14,132 nt of DNA from an uncultured Planctomycetaceae bacterium (GTDB taxonomy: Bacteria; Planctomycetota; Planctomycetia; Planctomycetales; Planctomycetaceae). Below are positions 5,113-13,054 of the stretch, piece after piece (position 1 is the stretch's first letter; each line of letters opens with the position of its first letter). The notes below the pieces were generated by a model. That model was given only the letters and a program-made list of their open reading frames with translations. It had not been told where the DNA came from and made no database searches. A program made the position numbers and the translations under genes. Where the stretch lies: contig CAIJTL010000806.1 of the NCBI GenBank assembly GCA_903823545.1, forward strand, positions 1-14,132, read 5' to 3'.

Positions 5113-5619
5113 ATGCATAAACTGATGAAATTTCTGGCCTTCGGATTTGTTGTTGTTGCCGTCAGCAACGTTGGCGCGCTTGCTCAAGCGGATCACTGGT
5201 ACGTTCCTGGGGACTATCCAGTACCGGTCTATTCGCAGCCCGTTTATTCAGAACTACATTACTCCCAGCCGATTTATGGCCAACCGATTTACTCACGTCC
5301 GGCTTATGTCACTTCGGTGACTCGTTCTTCGGTCATTGTTGCTCAGCCGGTGGTGGTGTATTCGGAACCGGTCTATGTTGAACCTGTCATTGTGACTCAC
5401 CGAGTTTTCGCGCCAGCGCCGATCTATGCCGGCCCAGTGGTCTCTGCTCCGTACAAGGTTCGCGAAGAGATCAGATCGCGTCCTGGTCATTACGAGTACG
5501 AGCAAAGGGGTAGATTCCGAGTCTACAACGAAGGAATGCGACCGAGGACTTATCGCTACGAGTACGAAGTCGATCAGCGATATGGTCGCACGAAGACCAA
5601 GTTCGATATCCGTGACTGA
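5113..5619 (+). CDS. Secreted Tyr/Pro/Val-rich repeat protein of unknown function
   Basis: A 168-residue protein starting at ATG 5113, with AAGGAAAA 5 nt upstream. A signal peptide runs to about residue 24 (hydrophobic FLAFGFVVVAVSNVGA, cleavage after ALA). Residues 40-65 form a strict five-residue repeat with Tyr at 40, 45, 50, 55, 60 and 65 (YSQPV, YSELH, YSQPI, YGQPI, YSRPA). Tyr83-SEPV-Tyr88 resumes the pattern. The C-terminal third (about 113-168) is charged and rich in Tyr and Arg (RPGHYEYEQRGRFRVY, RTYRYEYEVDQRYG). I recognise no domain; an envelope or matrix component is a guess. It is divergent from the pilin operon, shares its upstream region, and converges on the acetyltransferase gene 39 nt away. 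Confidence 0.85.
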   Translation: MHKLMKFLAFGFVVVAVSNVGALAQADHWYVPGDYPVPVYSQPVYSELHYSQPIYGQPIYSRPAYVTSVTRSSVIVAQPVVVYSEPVYVEPVIVTHRVFAPAPIYAGPVVSAPYKVREEIRSRPGHYEYEQRGRFRVYNEGMRPRTYRYEYEVDQRYGRTKTKFDIRD

Positions 5620-5658
5620 TTCATCATTGAGCTGCCAAAACTCTGTTGGTCGTTCGAT

Positions 5659-6204
5659 CTACAGATCCACTTTGCGGAAGAGAGTCTTCACCAAGCCAAA
5701 GCCGAGCGACTCATAAAGTCGCACGGCTGCTTGGTTGGCCGATGTCACTTCCAATGAAACTCGAAAAATTCCGAGTTTTTGGAATCCATGCAAGGCTTTA
5801 AGCATGAGTGCGTGACCGAGTCCTTGATGACGGTGTGCTGGCAAGATGCCAACATTTTGAATCGCGCCGAATTCTGGAGCAGGGGCGATTCCTTGAACGG
5901 TGCCGCAGTCCACGATGCAGCCGTTGGCAGAATACACCAGCAGCCAAGTGACTTCGGGTATGAACTGTTCGTGGCCGCTGATGTACTCCATCAGACTTCG
6001 GCAGCCGCTTTGTTCACGAAGCGATCGAAAGACGCGACCGTCTTGCTCGTCATGAAATGAGTGGAATTTGACCGTTGCGTGACGTTCCAAAGAATCCAGT
6101 GACCAAGCTTGCCATTGATACCCGATTGGAAGCTGTGGTTCGTCCAACACCCGATGGCTGAGGTCGATTTCCATTCGTTGGCGTTGGCAGAAGAGGACGC
6201 TCAT
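5659..6204 (-). CDS. GNAT-family N-acetyltransferase
   Basis: A 181-residue protein with the acetyl-CoA-binding core of the GNAT fold. Motif A reads VGILPAHRHQGLGHAL (118-133), with the R-x-x-G-x-G pyrophosphate loop at R125-G128-G130. Motif B reads VTSANQAAVRLYESLGF (153-169), with Asn157 and the usual Tyr164 before the final strand. The N-terminal half (YQWQAWSLDSLERHA onward) is variable and probably sets the substrate, which cannot be told from sequence. The start at 6204 lies 6 nt past the stop of the upstream lipoprotein gene, with no Shine-Dalgarno of its own, so translational coupling is likely. ATG 6174 (Met11) is an alternative start. Confidence 0.88.
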   Translation of the reverse strand: MSVLFCQRQRMEIDLSHRVLDEPQLPIGYQWQAWSLDSLERHATVKFHSFHDEQDGRVFRSLREQSGCRSLMEYISGHEQFIPEVTWLLVYSANGCIVDCGTVQGIAPAPEFGAIQNVGILPAHRHQGLGHALMLKALHGFQKLGIFRVSLEVTSANQAAVRLYESLGFGLVKTLFRKVDL

Positions 6205-6210
6205 GGCCGA

Positions 6211-7062
6211 TCAATCTTGTCGAACTCGAACCGGAGCAATCTCGCGCAGATCTGCGAGTCGAACCACAATCACTCGCTGCTTCGGGCCGGTCGCATCTTC
6301 AAATTGAAAGAGCGCGTGCCCAAGCGTTCCGGGACGATCACGATCGGCAGTAATCACTAGCATTTCACCCACGTTGAGAGTCGCTGTGAAGCGTTGAGCA
6401 AACAGTGGCAGAACCTCTTGTGTGGTTCGGAAAGTCCAGCCGGTCTGCGCGGCGAAGGGGCGCGTCTTCGTTTGGCCGTGATGTAGCTCCGGCAAGAAAT
6501 CGAGCCGAGCCCAGCCTTCCTGACTTCGTTCGGCACGCAGACGCAAGTTGCCGCGCACTTCAACCAATTCCAAATGGCGACCGTCCGGAAAATCGACATC
6601 TCTCGCAGCGATCGGTTCGCTGGCGTTGATTTCGGTTTCGCTACCTGCGGGAAGCACGATCCTTCGAGCGGACGTTTGCGGAATTCCGTTGGCTTCGCGT
6701 CGCTTTCGTTCGGTCTCATCGCTGGCCAAGTTCAGCAGTGACTGCAAGACGTCCGGTGGTGATGAGCCGACATGACCGACTTGAATTCCAGCTTCGCGGA
6801 TGGCCGCTCGTTGTTCTGCGGTGAGCGCTCCCACTTGATCGACTTCGCGCCACAGCGTTTTTCCCAGCATTGGGTCACCGGCAGGTCGATCAATGAAAAC
6901 AATATCGACTTCCACTGAATCGCGAGGGACTGGAATCGGCGGCAGTTTGAATGCGGTCGTCTTTTCATTCGACGAGCGTCCGGACGGCAAGCTCTCGCAG
7001 GCGAGCACGCCGCAACAAATCAGAGACAAGCACCAGATTTTTAAGAGTGGATTGAGCCGCAT
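6211..7062 (-). CDS. Predicted lipoprotein of unknown function
   Basis: A 283-residue protein from ATG 7062; a TTG at 7080 is in frame but less likely. The N-terminus is a lipoprotein signal: a basic MRLNPLLK, a hydrophobic core, and a lipobox-like GVLAC with Cys22, followed by ESLPSGRSS. The next segment, PPIPVPRDSVEVDIVFIDRP and then GDPMLGKTLWREVDQVGAL (about 40-80), looks like a conserved domain start. A helical region, a basic QTSARRIVLPAGSE segment and a beta-rich C-terminal half follow (about 140-283, with LELVEVRGNLRLRAE and RVIVVRLADLREIAP). I do not know a named family; a planctomycete-restricted envelope protein is my impression. It shares a transcript with the acetyltransferase and is divergent from the topoisomerase gene. 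Confidence 0.82.
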   Translation of the reverse strand: MRLNPLLKIWCLSLICCGVLACESLPSGRSSNEKTTAFKLPPIPVPRDSVEVDIVFIDRPAGDPMLGKTLWREVDQVGALTAEQRAAIREAGIQVGHVGSSPPDVLQSLLNLASDETERKRREANGIPQTSARRIVLPAGSETEINASEPIAARDVDFPDGRHLELVEVRGNLRLRAERSQEGWARLDFLPELHHGQTKTRPFAAQTGWTFRTTQEVLPLFAQRFTATLNVGEMLVITADRDRPGTLGHALFQFEDATGPKQRVIVVRLADLREIAPVRVRQD

Positions 7063-7248
7063 GTTGCGCGGAGAGACCAAGGCCCGTCAGAATGACGGAA
7101 GGGAAGGGATTGTCTTTATCGGAAGGGGGCGGGAATCTATGCCGCCGCCCAAAGCAGGTCAATTTGAGATTAATCGGAGTCTCTCTTGCTGGTTATCGGA
7201 CAGTTCGCAATTCTTCGCCTGAGTGGTGGAGCGGCTCACTAGGGCCGG

Positions 7249-7274
7249 TTGGTCGGGTCAGGAGGCTCGACCGA
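7249..7274. other. Small hairpin in the lipoprotein/topoisomerase divergent gap
   Basis: TTGGTCG (7249-7255) can pair with CGACCGA (7268-7274) with one G-T pair; the 12-nt loop contains AGGAGG. No start codon follows at ribosome-binding distance, so this is probably not a translation signal. The rest of the 278-nt gap 7063-7340 shows no promoter I can support. Confidence 0.25.
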
Positions 7275-7340
7275 CAAAGCAATTGGCGGAATGCGATCCG
7301 CGATTGAAGTGTTCGATATGTGACAGAATGAGGCAGGTTC

Positions 7341-9257
7341 ATGGCGGAACAGAAGTCGGAGTACTCCGGGCAGGACATCGAAATTCTTGAGGGCCTGGAG
7401 GCGGTGCGGCGGCGGCCGGCGATGTATATCGGCGGCGTGGATGCGAGAGGCTTGCATCATCTGGTTTGGGAAATCGTCGATAACGCAGTCGATGAACATC
7501 TTGCGGGCGAGTGCGATCGAATCGATGTGACTCTGCACAAAGACGGTTCGTCGATCACAGTGCAGGACAATGGCCGAGGTATTCCGGTCGAAAAGCATCC
7601 GAAGACCAAGACCTCCACGCTCGAAGTCGTGCTGACGATCCTGCATGCGGGTGGAAAATTCAGCAACAAAAATTACGCCCGTTCTGGCGGCTTGCACGGT
7701 GTCGGATCATCGGTAGTCAATGCTCTCTCAAAGGAAATGATTGCCACTGTCCACCGCGACGGGCACGAGTATCAGCAGACCTATCGCCGAGGAAAGCCTC
7801 AAGGTCCGGTCGAAAAACTGCGGCCGTTTCGCGGACGCGGCACGATCATCTATTTCAAGCCGGACGATCAAATCTTCCGCAGTACGCACTTCAACACCGA
7901 CATCATCAAACAACATCTGGAAGATATTTCATTCGTGCATGGCGGACTGCGGATCGTCTTCCACGATGAGACGAAGAAAGAAACTCACGAGTATTTCCAT
8001 CCGGAAGGAATCGTCGCTTATCTGCAAAAGGTCGTCAAAGATGACCAACGCAAGGCGGTCCACGAGCAGCTCTTCACGATCGATAAAGAGCTTGGATCGC
8101 ACAAAGTCCAGATCGCGTTTTTATGGACCGAATCGACAGACGAGCGAGTCATGAGCTACGTCAACGGCATTCGGACTCATGCTGGAGGAACTCACGAAGC
8201 GGGGTTCAGGGGCGCGGTCGTCAAAGCGGTGAAGAGCTACATTGAGATGCACGACATCAAGATGAAGGGTATTACGCTTACCGCTGAAGACATTCGCGAA
8301 GGGCTTGTGGGGATCGTCTCTGTCTTTCTTTCGGAGCCGATGTTTCAAGGTCAAACGAAAGACAAGCTCAACAACCCGGAGATGCAGCCGACGGTAGAAA
8401 GCCTTGTGCGTCCGGGTGTCGAGACATGGCTCAACGGCAATCCCTCAATTTCTGATGCCGTCATCGGACGCATCGTTCTGGCGGCACGCGCTCGACAAGC
8501 GAGCCGCGAGGCTGCGACCGAAGTCCGTCGCAAGTCACCCGGCGGACGCAAGACAAACCTCCCCGGCAAGCTGCTCGACTGCCGATCGAACAAGCCGGGC
8601 GAATCCGAGTTGTTCATCGTCGAAGGTTTGTCCGCCGGTGGCACTGCAGCGATGGGCCGTGACAGCAAGACGCAAGCGGTCTTGCCGCTCAAAGGCAAAG
8701 TGCTCAACACCGAGTCACTCGCCACCAACAAAATCTTGGGGAATCAGGAGATTCACGATCTCGTCGAAACGCTCGGCACAGGCATTGGAACGAGCTTCGA
8801 CATTCACAAACTCCGTTATTGCCGCATCATTCTGTTGATGGATGCTGACAGCGATGGCTACCACATCAGCACGTTGCTGTTGGCGTTCTTCTTCCGTCAC
8901 ATGCCGCAGTTGATCCGCAGCGAAAACCTCTACATCGGCCTCCCGCCGTTGTATCGCATCGCCGTCGGGACTGAGTCGCACTATGCCCGTGACGACGCTC
9001 ATCGCGAAGAGATCATCGCCACGCTTCCGAAGAATCGAAATTACGAAATCAGCCGCTTCAAAGGCTTGGGTGAGATGACCGCTCAGCAATTGAAGGAAAC
9101 AACACTCGATCCCAAGAGTCGTATCCTGTTGCGAGTCGACATCCCTAGCCAACTCGAAGCGGATAAGACATTCACCGAACTGCTCGGCAAAGACGCCAGC
9201 GAGCGCTATCGCCTCATCATGGACGAAGCGAGCCAAGTGGATGACATCGATATCTGA
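7341..9257 (+). CDS. parE: Type IIA DNA topoisomerase B subunit, ParE-like (topoisomerase IV)
   Basis: The ATPase/TOPRIM subunit of a DNA gyrase or topoisomerase IV, 638 residues. The GHKL ATPase domain shows Glu44 and Asn48 in EIVDNAVDE, DNGRGIP (76-82) and the lid GGLHGVGSS (116-124). The transducer has the QTK loop (Lys340 in FQGQTKDKL). The TOPRIM domain has Glu428, DADSD (501-505) and RFKGLGEM (572-579). LRYCRIILLMDADSDG, LPPLYRI and KGKVLNTE resemble E. coli ParE more than GyrB, and length fits ParE, but GyrB is not excluded. The usual EGDSAGG reads EGLSAGG (428-434). The start at 7341 has GAGGCAGG 3 nt upstream. No A subunit is adjacent, so its partner must be elsewhere. Confidence 0.93.
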   Translation: MAEQKSEYSGQDIEILEGLEAVRRRPAMYIGGVDARGLHHLVWEIVDNAVDEHLAGECDRIDVTLHKDGSSITVQDNGRGIPVEKHPKTKTSTLEVVLTILHAGGKFSNKNYARSGGLHGVGSSVVNALSKEMIATVHRDGHEYQQTYRRGKPQGPVEKLRPFRGRGTIIYFKPDDQIFRSTHFNTDIIKQHLEDISFVHGGLRIVFHDETKKETHEYFHPEGIVAYLQKVVKDDQRKAVHEQLFTIDKELGSHKVQIAFLWTESTDERVMSYVNGIRTHAGGTHEAGFRGAVVKAVKSYIEMHDIKMKGITLTAEDIREGLVGIVSVFLSEPMFQGQTKDKLNNPEMQPTVESLVRPGVETWLNGNPSISDAVIGRIVLAARARQASREAATEVRRKSPGGRKTNLPGKLLDCRSNKPGESELFIVEGLSAGGTAAMGRDSKTQAVLPLKGKVLNTESLATNKILGNQEIHDLVETLGTGIGTSFDIHKLRYCRIILLMDADSDGYHISTLLLAFFFRHMPQLIRSENLYIGLPPLYRIAVGTESHYARDDAHREEIIATLPKNRNYEISRFKGLGEMTAQQLKETTLDPKSRILLRVDIPSQLEADKTFTELLGKDASERYRLIMDEASQVDDIDI

Positions 9258-9414
9258 ATCAGATCGCTAGTTCTGGCAAATTACAGACGGAAAGTGACCA
9301 GAGATAGAAGCAAACACGACCTGAAAACTCGTAATATTGAAGAGTCTTTCGGTAACAAGACCAAACAGCAGTGATTCGTGTTTGATTCACAGCGAGGTGC
9401 CGGAGAACAAGTTC

Positions 9415-10743
9415 ATGCGCCACGATTTTTTGAGAGCGAGTGTTGCGATCTTTGTAGCGACAACTCTTTCAGCGATATTGCCGGAGTCACTCAAATCGCA
9501 AGAGGCTCCAGTGGACTGGCGACAGTTTCGCGGTCCCACTGGGCAAGGACAAAGCACTGAGACCGAATTGCCGGATGAATGGTCACCGTCCAAAAACATT
9601 CTATGGAAAGTTGACTTGCCTGGTGCTGGCTCGTCGAGTCCGATTGTGGTTGGGCAAAGGGTCTTTTTTACTTGCTATACAGGGTTTGGTGTTCCTGGAC
9701 AGTCAGGATCGATGAATCAACTGAAGTATCACTTGATTTGTAAATCAACGAAAGACGGTAGCAGTCTCTTTGATCGCGCAATCGAGCCTCACTTACCGGA
9801 AGTGGACGCCACCCGTGAGGACCACGGATATGCGTCAAGCACGCCAGCATCTGATGGTGAAGACAAATTCATTTATACCTTTTTTGGAAAAACGGGACTC
9901 TCGGCGTTTGATCGAACTTATGAAGAACGATGGCATAGCGACCTAGGATTGGGGACTCACCAATGGGGGTCGGGTGCCTCGCTGGTGTTGACCAAAGAAT
10001 TGGTCATTGTGAATGCCAGTGTCGAAAGTGGTTGCATCTTTGGCTTTGATAAAAAGTCAGGGAAACGTAAGTGGAAAATCACCGGAATCGAGAAGTCGTG
10101 GAGTACACCACTCGTGGTCGATGTGGGTGATGACCGGCAGGAACTCGTAGTCGCAGTTCGCGGAAGAGTTTTCGGTTTTGATCTCGCAAATGGTGTGGAA
10201 CTTTGGAGGTGCTCGACTGACATCAAATACGACAAGGCAACTTCGTACTTTGTGCCGAGCTTAGTTGCGAAAGATGGGATCGTTTATGCCATCGCTGGCG
10301 AGCGATCCGGAGGTGGATTAGCGGTTCGAGCGGGAGGAAAAGGTGATGTCACGAAAACGCATCGTTTGTGGACGACACTGAAAGGCTCCAATGTAAGTTC
10401 ACCGGTACTCCACGAAGGTTATCTCTATTGGATGCACGAGGACTTAGCGATTGCTTATTGTGCCGAAGCGAAGTCCGGAAAGATCTTATACGAGCAGCGG
10501 ATCAAAGGAGTCGGCCAAGTTTATGCGTCTCCCGTCGTCGCTGATGGTAAGTTGTTCTTCATCACCCGGTCGGGACGCTGCGTCGTTCTTGCAGCGAAAC
10601 CGAAATATGAGCTGATCGCCATCAACGCGTTTTGTGAGCTGAACCGAAAGAATTCGGAAGTGTTCAATGCAAGCCCTGCGCTCGCTGGCGGACGTCTGTT
10701 TGTTCGCTCGGATCAAAGCTTGTATTGCGTTGGCAAGAAATAG
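9415..10743 (+). CDS. Secreted PQQ-like beta-propeller repeat protein
   Basis: A 442-residue protein of the PQQ-binding-like (BamB-like) propeller group, common in planctomycetes. A signal peptide covers about residues 1-29 (RASVAIFVATTLSAIL, then PESLKSQEA). The mature part opens with the group's WRQFRGPTGQG (35-45). Blade-like repeats follow, of the form hydrophobic-Phe-Asp-x-x-x-Gly-x-x-x-Trp: FGFDKKSGKRKWK, FGFDLANGVELW, YCAEAKSGKILYE. The repeats are degenerate, and nothing shows that PQQ is bound, so an enzymatic role is not claimed; a scaffold or binding role in the periplasm is equally possible. ATG 9415 is preferred over an in-frame TTG at 9337 because GGAGAA lies 7 nt before it and the signal peptide starts there. 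It follows the topoisomerase gene by 157 nt. Confidence 0.88.
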   Translation: MRHDFLRASVAIFVATTLSAILPESLKSQEAPVDWRQFRGPTGQGQSTETELPDEWSPSKNILWKVDLPGAGSSSPIVVGQRVFFTCYTGFGVPGQSGSMNQLKYHLICKSTKDGSSLFDRAIEPHLPEVDATREDHGYASSTPASDGEDKFIYTFFGKTGLSAFDRTYEERWHSDLGLGTHQWGSGASLVLTKELVIVNASVESGCIFGFDKKSGKRKWKITGIEKSWSTPLVVDVGDDRQELVVAVRGRVFGFDLANGVELWRCSTDIKYDKATSYFVPSLVAKDGIVYAIAGERSGGGLAVRAGGKGDVTKTHRLWTTLKGSNVSSPVLHEGYLYWMHEDLAIAYCAEAKSGKILYEQRIKGVGQVYASPVVADGKLFFITRSGRCVVLAAKPKYELIAINAFCELNRKNSEVFNASPALAGGRLFVRSDQSLYCVGKK

Positions 10744-10764
10744 GCATGCCAGAACGACGTCGCA

Positions 10765-10792
10765 TCGCTCCAGGTTTCTGTAAGTGGAGCGA
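10765..10792. terminator. Hairpin between convergent genes
   Basis: TCGCTCCA (10765-10772) pairs perfectly with TGGAGCGA (10785-10792) across a 12-nt loop, 21 nt after the propeller gene stop and between it and the convergent TadG-like gene ending at 10873. No T-run follows on either strand, so efficient intrinsic termination is uncertain. Confidence 0.42.
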
Positions 10793-10872
10793 AGAGATTC
10801 TGGATGTTTTCGGATTATACGCGAGACGAAAATGAACGCAGGCTGATTGTTGCTTGGCAAACCGATCGGGCG

Positions 10873-12681
10873 TTATTGCCCGCTTACGAGCTTGAGTGGT
10901 CGCGTGCTGGCGATTTGTCGGAACGCGTTCTCTAACTGCGTTTTCATTGAAGCGGCTGTTTGATTCCCAGGAATAATGAAATGCAGCCCGCCGGTAATGT
11001 CCGCGACTTGTTGCATCAGTGCCGTGTCTGCATCCACTCCCAAGCTGATGGTGAGGATTTTAATTTTGGCGGCAGCGGCGAGGTTGGCCTCTGTAACTAC
11101 TGCCGCTTTCGCTTGGGAGGAGGTTCCCGGTAGGTTCGCTTGGCCGTCGGTCATCAACACCATCGTTCGGAATGTTCTTAGTCGGGCGTGCGCCTCTATT
11201 TCTTGGCGAGCCACAGTCATTCCCGCAGAGATGTTCGTGTTAGCGTTATAGTGTCCAGCTTGGCGTTGGGTCAGAGTCGATTTGATCGCTGAAAGATTGG
11301 TAGTGAGGCCGTGTTCCAAGAGCGCACCAGGAGAATTCGGGTGCGTGTAGATCGAGAGTCCGACTTGATCGTTTGATTGTTGTGCGATGATGTAGTCAAT
11401 GAAGTATTTTGACGCGTCCTTCAATGCACCTACCGGTTGCTCGCTCGTTTGCCAGAGATTAGTAGTGTCGTAGGCTTGTTCGCGTTGAGTTTGCAAGTAG
11501 TTGATCCACGTCAGATAGCCATACATATCTCGATAGCCCGCGTAGCCAATGTCGCCACTACCGCTGCCGCCTGGAGTTGTGCTGGAACTCTGCACTGACG
11601 TGATGTATTCACTCCAGCTTCCACCGGGATAAGGATAAGTTCCATTCAAGCCGAGTGCGGTCTTGATATTTGCCGCGGTGAAGTCGAACTTCTCACCGAG
11701 ATTGCCTGATGACAAACTGCCATTCGTTCCAGACCTAACCCAGCAGTTCGTGATCTCCTTGTTGGCGTTTCCGCCAGTTCCAGAATATGTCCCTGTCAAC
11801 CCTGACAGCGACGAGAATGTTTGGGTTGCACCGTCGGAAAACTGCAATCTCACCTGACTCAAGGCCAACGTCGAAGTCACGATGATAGACTTTCGTCGGA
11901 AGGTGCATTGGATATGCGGAATCGTTCCCGATGCTGTTCGTCCCTTGAGTTTGGCGTATTGCGGGGTGAAGGTCAGGTTGCCATAAACTGGGGAGCCAAG
12001 TTCCTGATACATCGTCAGCAGATTGTTTTCGACATAACTACGTCCGAGATCGCCAATCGCTCCCAAGCTGCTGTCGTCATTCATGGAGCTTGAGAAGTCG
12101 AGCACTAACATGATGTCTCGCGGCTGAAACGTGGCGACCGATTCCGCGGTAATATTGGCACTCGAAGTGCCTAGCACGGGCCCAAACAGCAACGGCAAAC
12201 GATTGTCGCTGCTGCCATTCACCGTTCGCTTCGCGAGAACTTTGATGACGTTGTAAGGCGTCTGATTGTCGCCCCAAAGGTAGGTGTAGGTGTTTGTGGC
12301 TGCGTTCCAAGACGTCTTGCCGAAGATGATGTCTGTGGATGTATTGAGCGTCACCGATGACAGGTTGCCGTTACGGTACAACCCTGCAATTGCTTGTGCA
12401 GAGGCGCGTGCGTTCGTTCTGACAACCTCGGGAGTGTCGGTTCCGCTCAACTCTTGAGCTGCGGCCAGCGCTGAAGCATCGGCTGCTGCCTGTAACTGAG
12501 TCTTGGTCAGTTGGATGTAGCCCACATCGACCGTGAATGCGACAAATCCGAGTAAGAAAACGAGCATGATGGCCGCAAGAACGACAATGACACCTCGTCG
12601 ATTTGGATTTATCACTCGGTTTTGACGATTGCTAGGTAATGCAATCAGCGAGTTCATGTTCGAAGAACGTTGCCGAATCAT
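10873..12681 (-). CDS. TadG-like protein with von Willebrand factor A domain
   Basis: A 602-residue envelope protein. The N-terminus is of TadE/TadG type: basic NRRG, one membrane segment (about 30-54, VIVVLAAIMLVFLLGFVAF), then VDVGYIQLTKTQLQAAADAS. A VWA domain follows with all three MIDAS elements: DFSSS (Asp195, Ser197, Ser199), Thr482 in NANTNIS and Asp512 in LMTDGQ. The first element and the helix ALKDASKYFI are separated by a roughly 215-residue insertion (about 201-415), which holds two Cys (259, 313), a Gly/Ser-rich patch and YRDMYGYLTWINYLQ. Related proteins attach to or assemble Flp pili or act at the surface. The start at 12681 has GAGG 9 nt upstream; ATG 12696 is an alternative. 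It is transcribed toward the propeller gene. Confidence 0.88.
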   Translation of the reverse strand: MIRQRSSNMNSLIALPSNRQNRVINPNRRGVIVVLAAIMLVFLLGFVAFTVDVGYIQLTKTQLQAAADASALAAAQELSGTDTPEVVRTNARASAQAIAGLYRNGNLSSVTLNTSTDIIFGKTSWNAATNTYTYLWGDNQTPYNVIKVLAKRTVNGSSDNRLPLLFGPVLGTSSANITAESVATFQPRDIMLVLDFSSSMNDDSSLGAIGDLGRSYVENNLLTMYQELGSPVYGNLTFTPQYAKLKGRTASGTIPHIQCTFRRKSIIVTSTLALSQVRLQFSDGATQTFSSLSGLTGTYSGTGGNANKEITNCWVRSGTNGSLSSGNLGEKFDFTAANIKTALGLNGTYPYPGGSWSEYITSVQSSSTTPGGSGSGDIGYAGYRDMYGYLTWINYLQTQREQAYDTTNLWQTSEQPVGALKDASKYFIDYIIAQQSNDQVGLSIYTHPNSPGALLEHGLTTNLSAIKSTLTQRQAGHYNANTNISAGMTVARQEIEAHARLRTFRTMVLMTDGQANLPGTSSQAKAAVVTEANLAAAAKIKILTISLGVDADTALMQQVADITGGLHFIIPGNQTAASMKTQLENAFRQIASTRPLKLVSGQ

Positions 12682-12729
12682 GCCTATTGACCTCATTCCA
12701 AACGAACCAATTTTGGCAGCGAACAGGAA

Positions 12730-12757
12730 TCCACGAAAGAAAAATCATCTTCGTGGA
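12730..12757 (-). other. Leader hairpin of the VWA TadG-like gene
   Basis: TCCACGAA (12730-12737) pairs perfectly with TTCGTGGA (12750-12757) over a 12-nt loop. On the minus strand it lies 33-60 nt before the upstream candidate ATG at 12696. A leader structure or binding site is possible; it has no U-run. Confidence 0.4.
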
Positions 12758-13017
12758 GCCCAACTAAACTTAGGTTGCCAAAAACAGTTGTCGTCGAAAA
12801 AGGCAAATGTTTTTGCGAATTTCGTCCAAAATCGTTGGTGAGCCGCTCCGAGAATTCGTGTTGGATTGAGTAATGATCGCGAAACGCTGTTATCTCCATG
12901 CGGTGTTTAGAATGCTTTGACAAGCCAAGTGATGACATCTTTCGTGTCGGTAACGTCACGAGATATTCACAATGCGAGCACCTTGGTCCGAGGGTCCGTC
13001 GCAGCGAAGATGCTCAA

Positions 13018-13035
13018 CGTCCGATTTGCAGGACG
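13018..13035 (-). terminator. Weak hairpin after the right-edge TadG-like gene
   Basis: CGTCC (13018-13022) pairs with GGACG (13031-13035) around an 8-nt loop, 19 nt past the stop at 13055 on the minus strand. The stem is short and only TTG follows, so this is a weak terminator candidate. Confidence 0.25.
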
Positions 13036-13054
13036 ACTTCAGTGGATTTGTCGA

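Larger units (their letters stand above)
12697..13054. other. Intergenic region between the two TadG-like genes
   Basis: In this 358-nt gap I see two hairpins (12730-12757 and 13018-13035) and no convincing gene. A minus-strand frame of 88 codons from a GTG at 12959 overlaps the next ATG by ATGA, but it has no recognisable content. No clear -35/-10 pair was found. Confidence 0.35.

Noticed and set aside
5220..5310. Possible DNA tandem repeat in the Tyr-repeat gene
   Set aside because: The five-residue repeat is clear in protein, but the codons vary too much for a simple slipped-strand DNA repeat, so it is described only as a protein feature.
7239..7697. A 152-codon minus-strand frame opposite the start of the topoisomerase gene
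   Set aside because: It is antisense to the highly conserved ATPase domain of parE; a shadow.
9252..9264. Palindrome ATCTGA-A-TCAGAT over the parE stop codon
   Set aside because: It is a 13-bp symmetric stretch with a 1-nt centre that cannot form an RNA hairpin and has no T-run; probably chance.
12693..12959. An 88-codon minus-strand frame from a GTG, overlapping ATG 12696 of the VWA gene by ATGA
   Set aside because: The overlap looks like a coupled gene pair, but the start is GTG without a good ribosome site and the sequence has no domain, signal or membrane segment.
4831..12970. Shared 11-mer GAGATATTCAC near 4830-4840 and near 12960-12970
   Set aside because: It occurs upstream of both pilin and TadG-like genes, but flanking bases do not match and two copies of an 11-mer are weak evidence of a common regulatory site.
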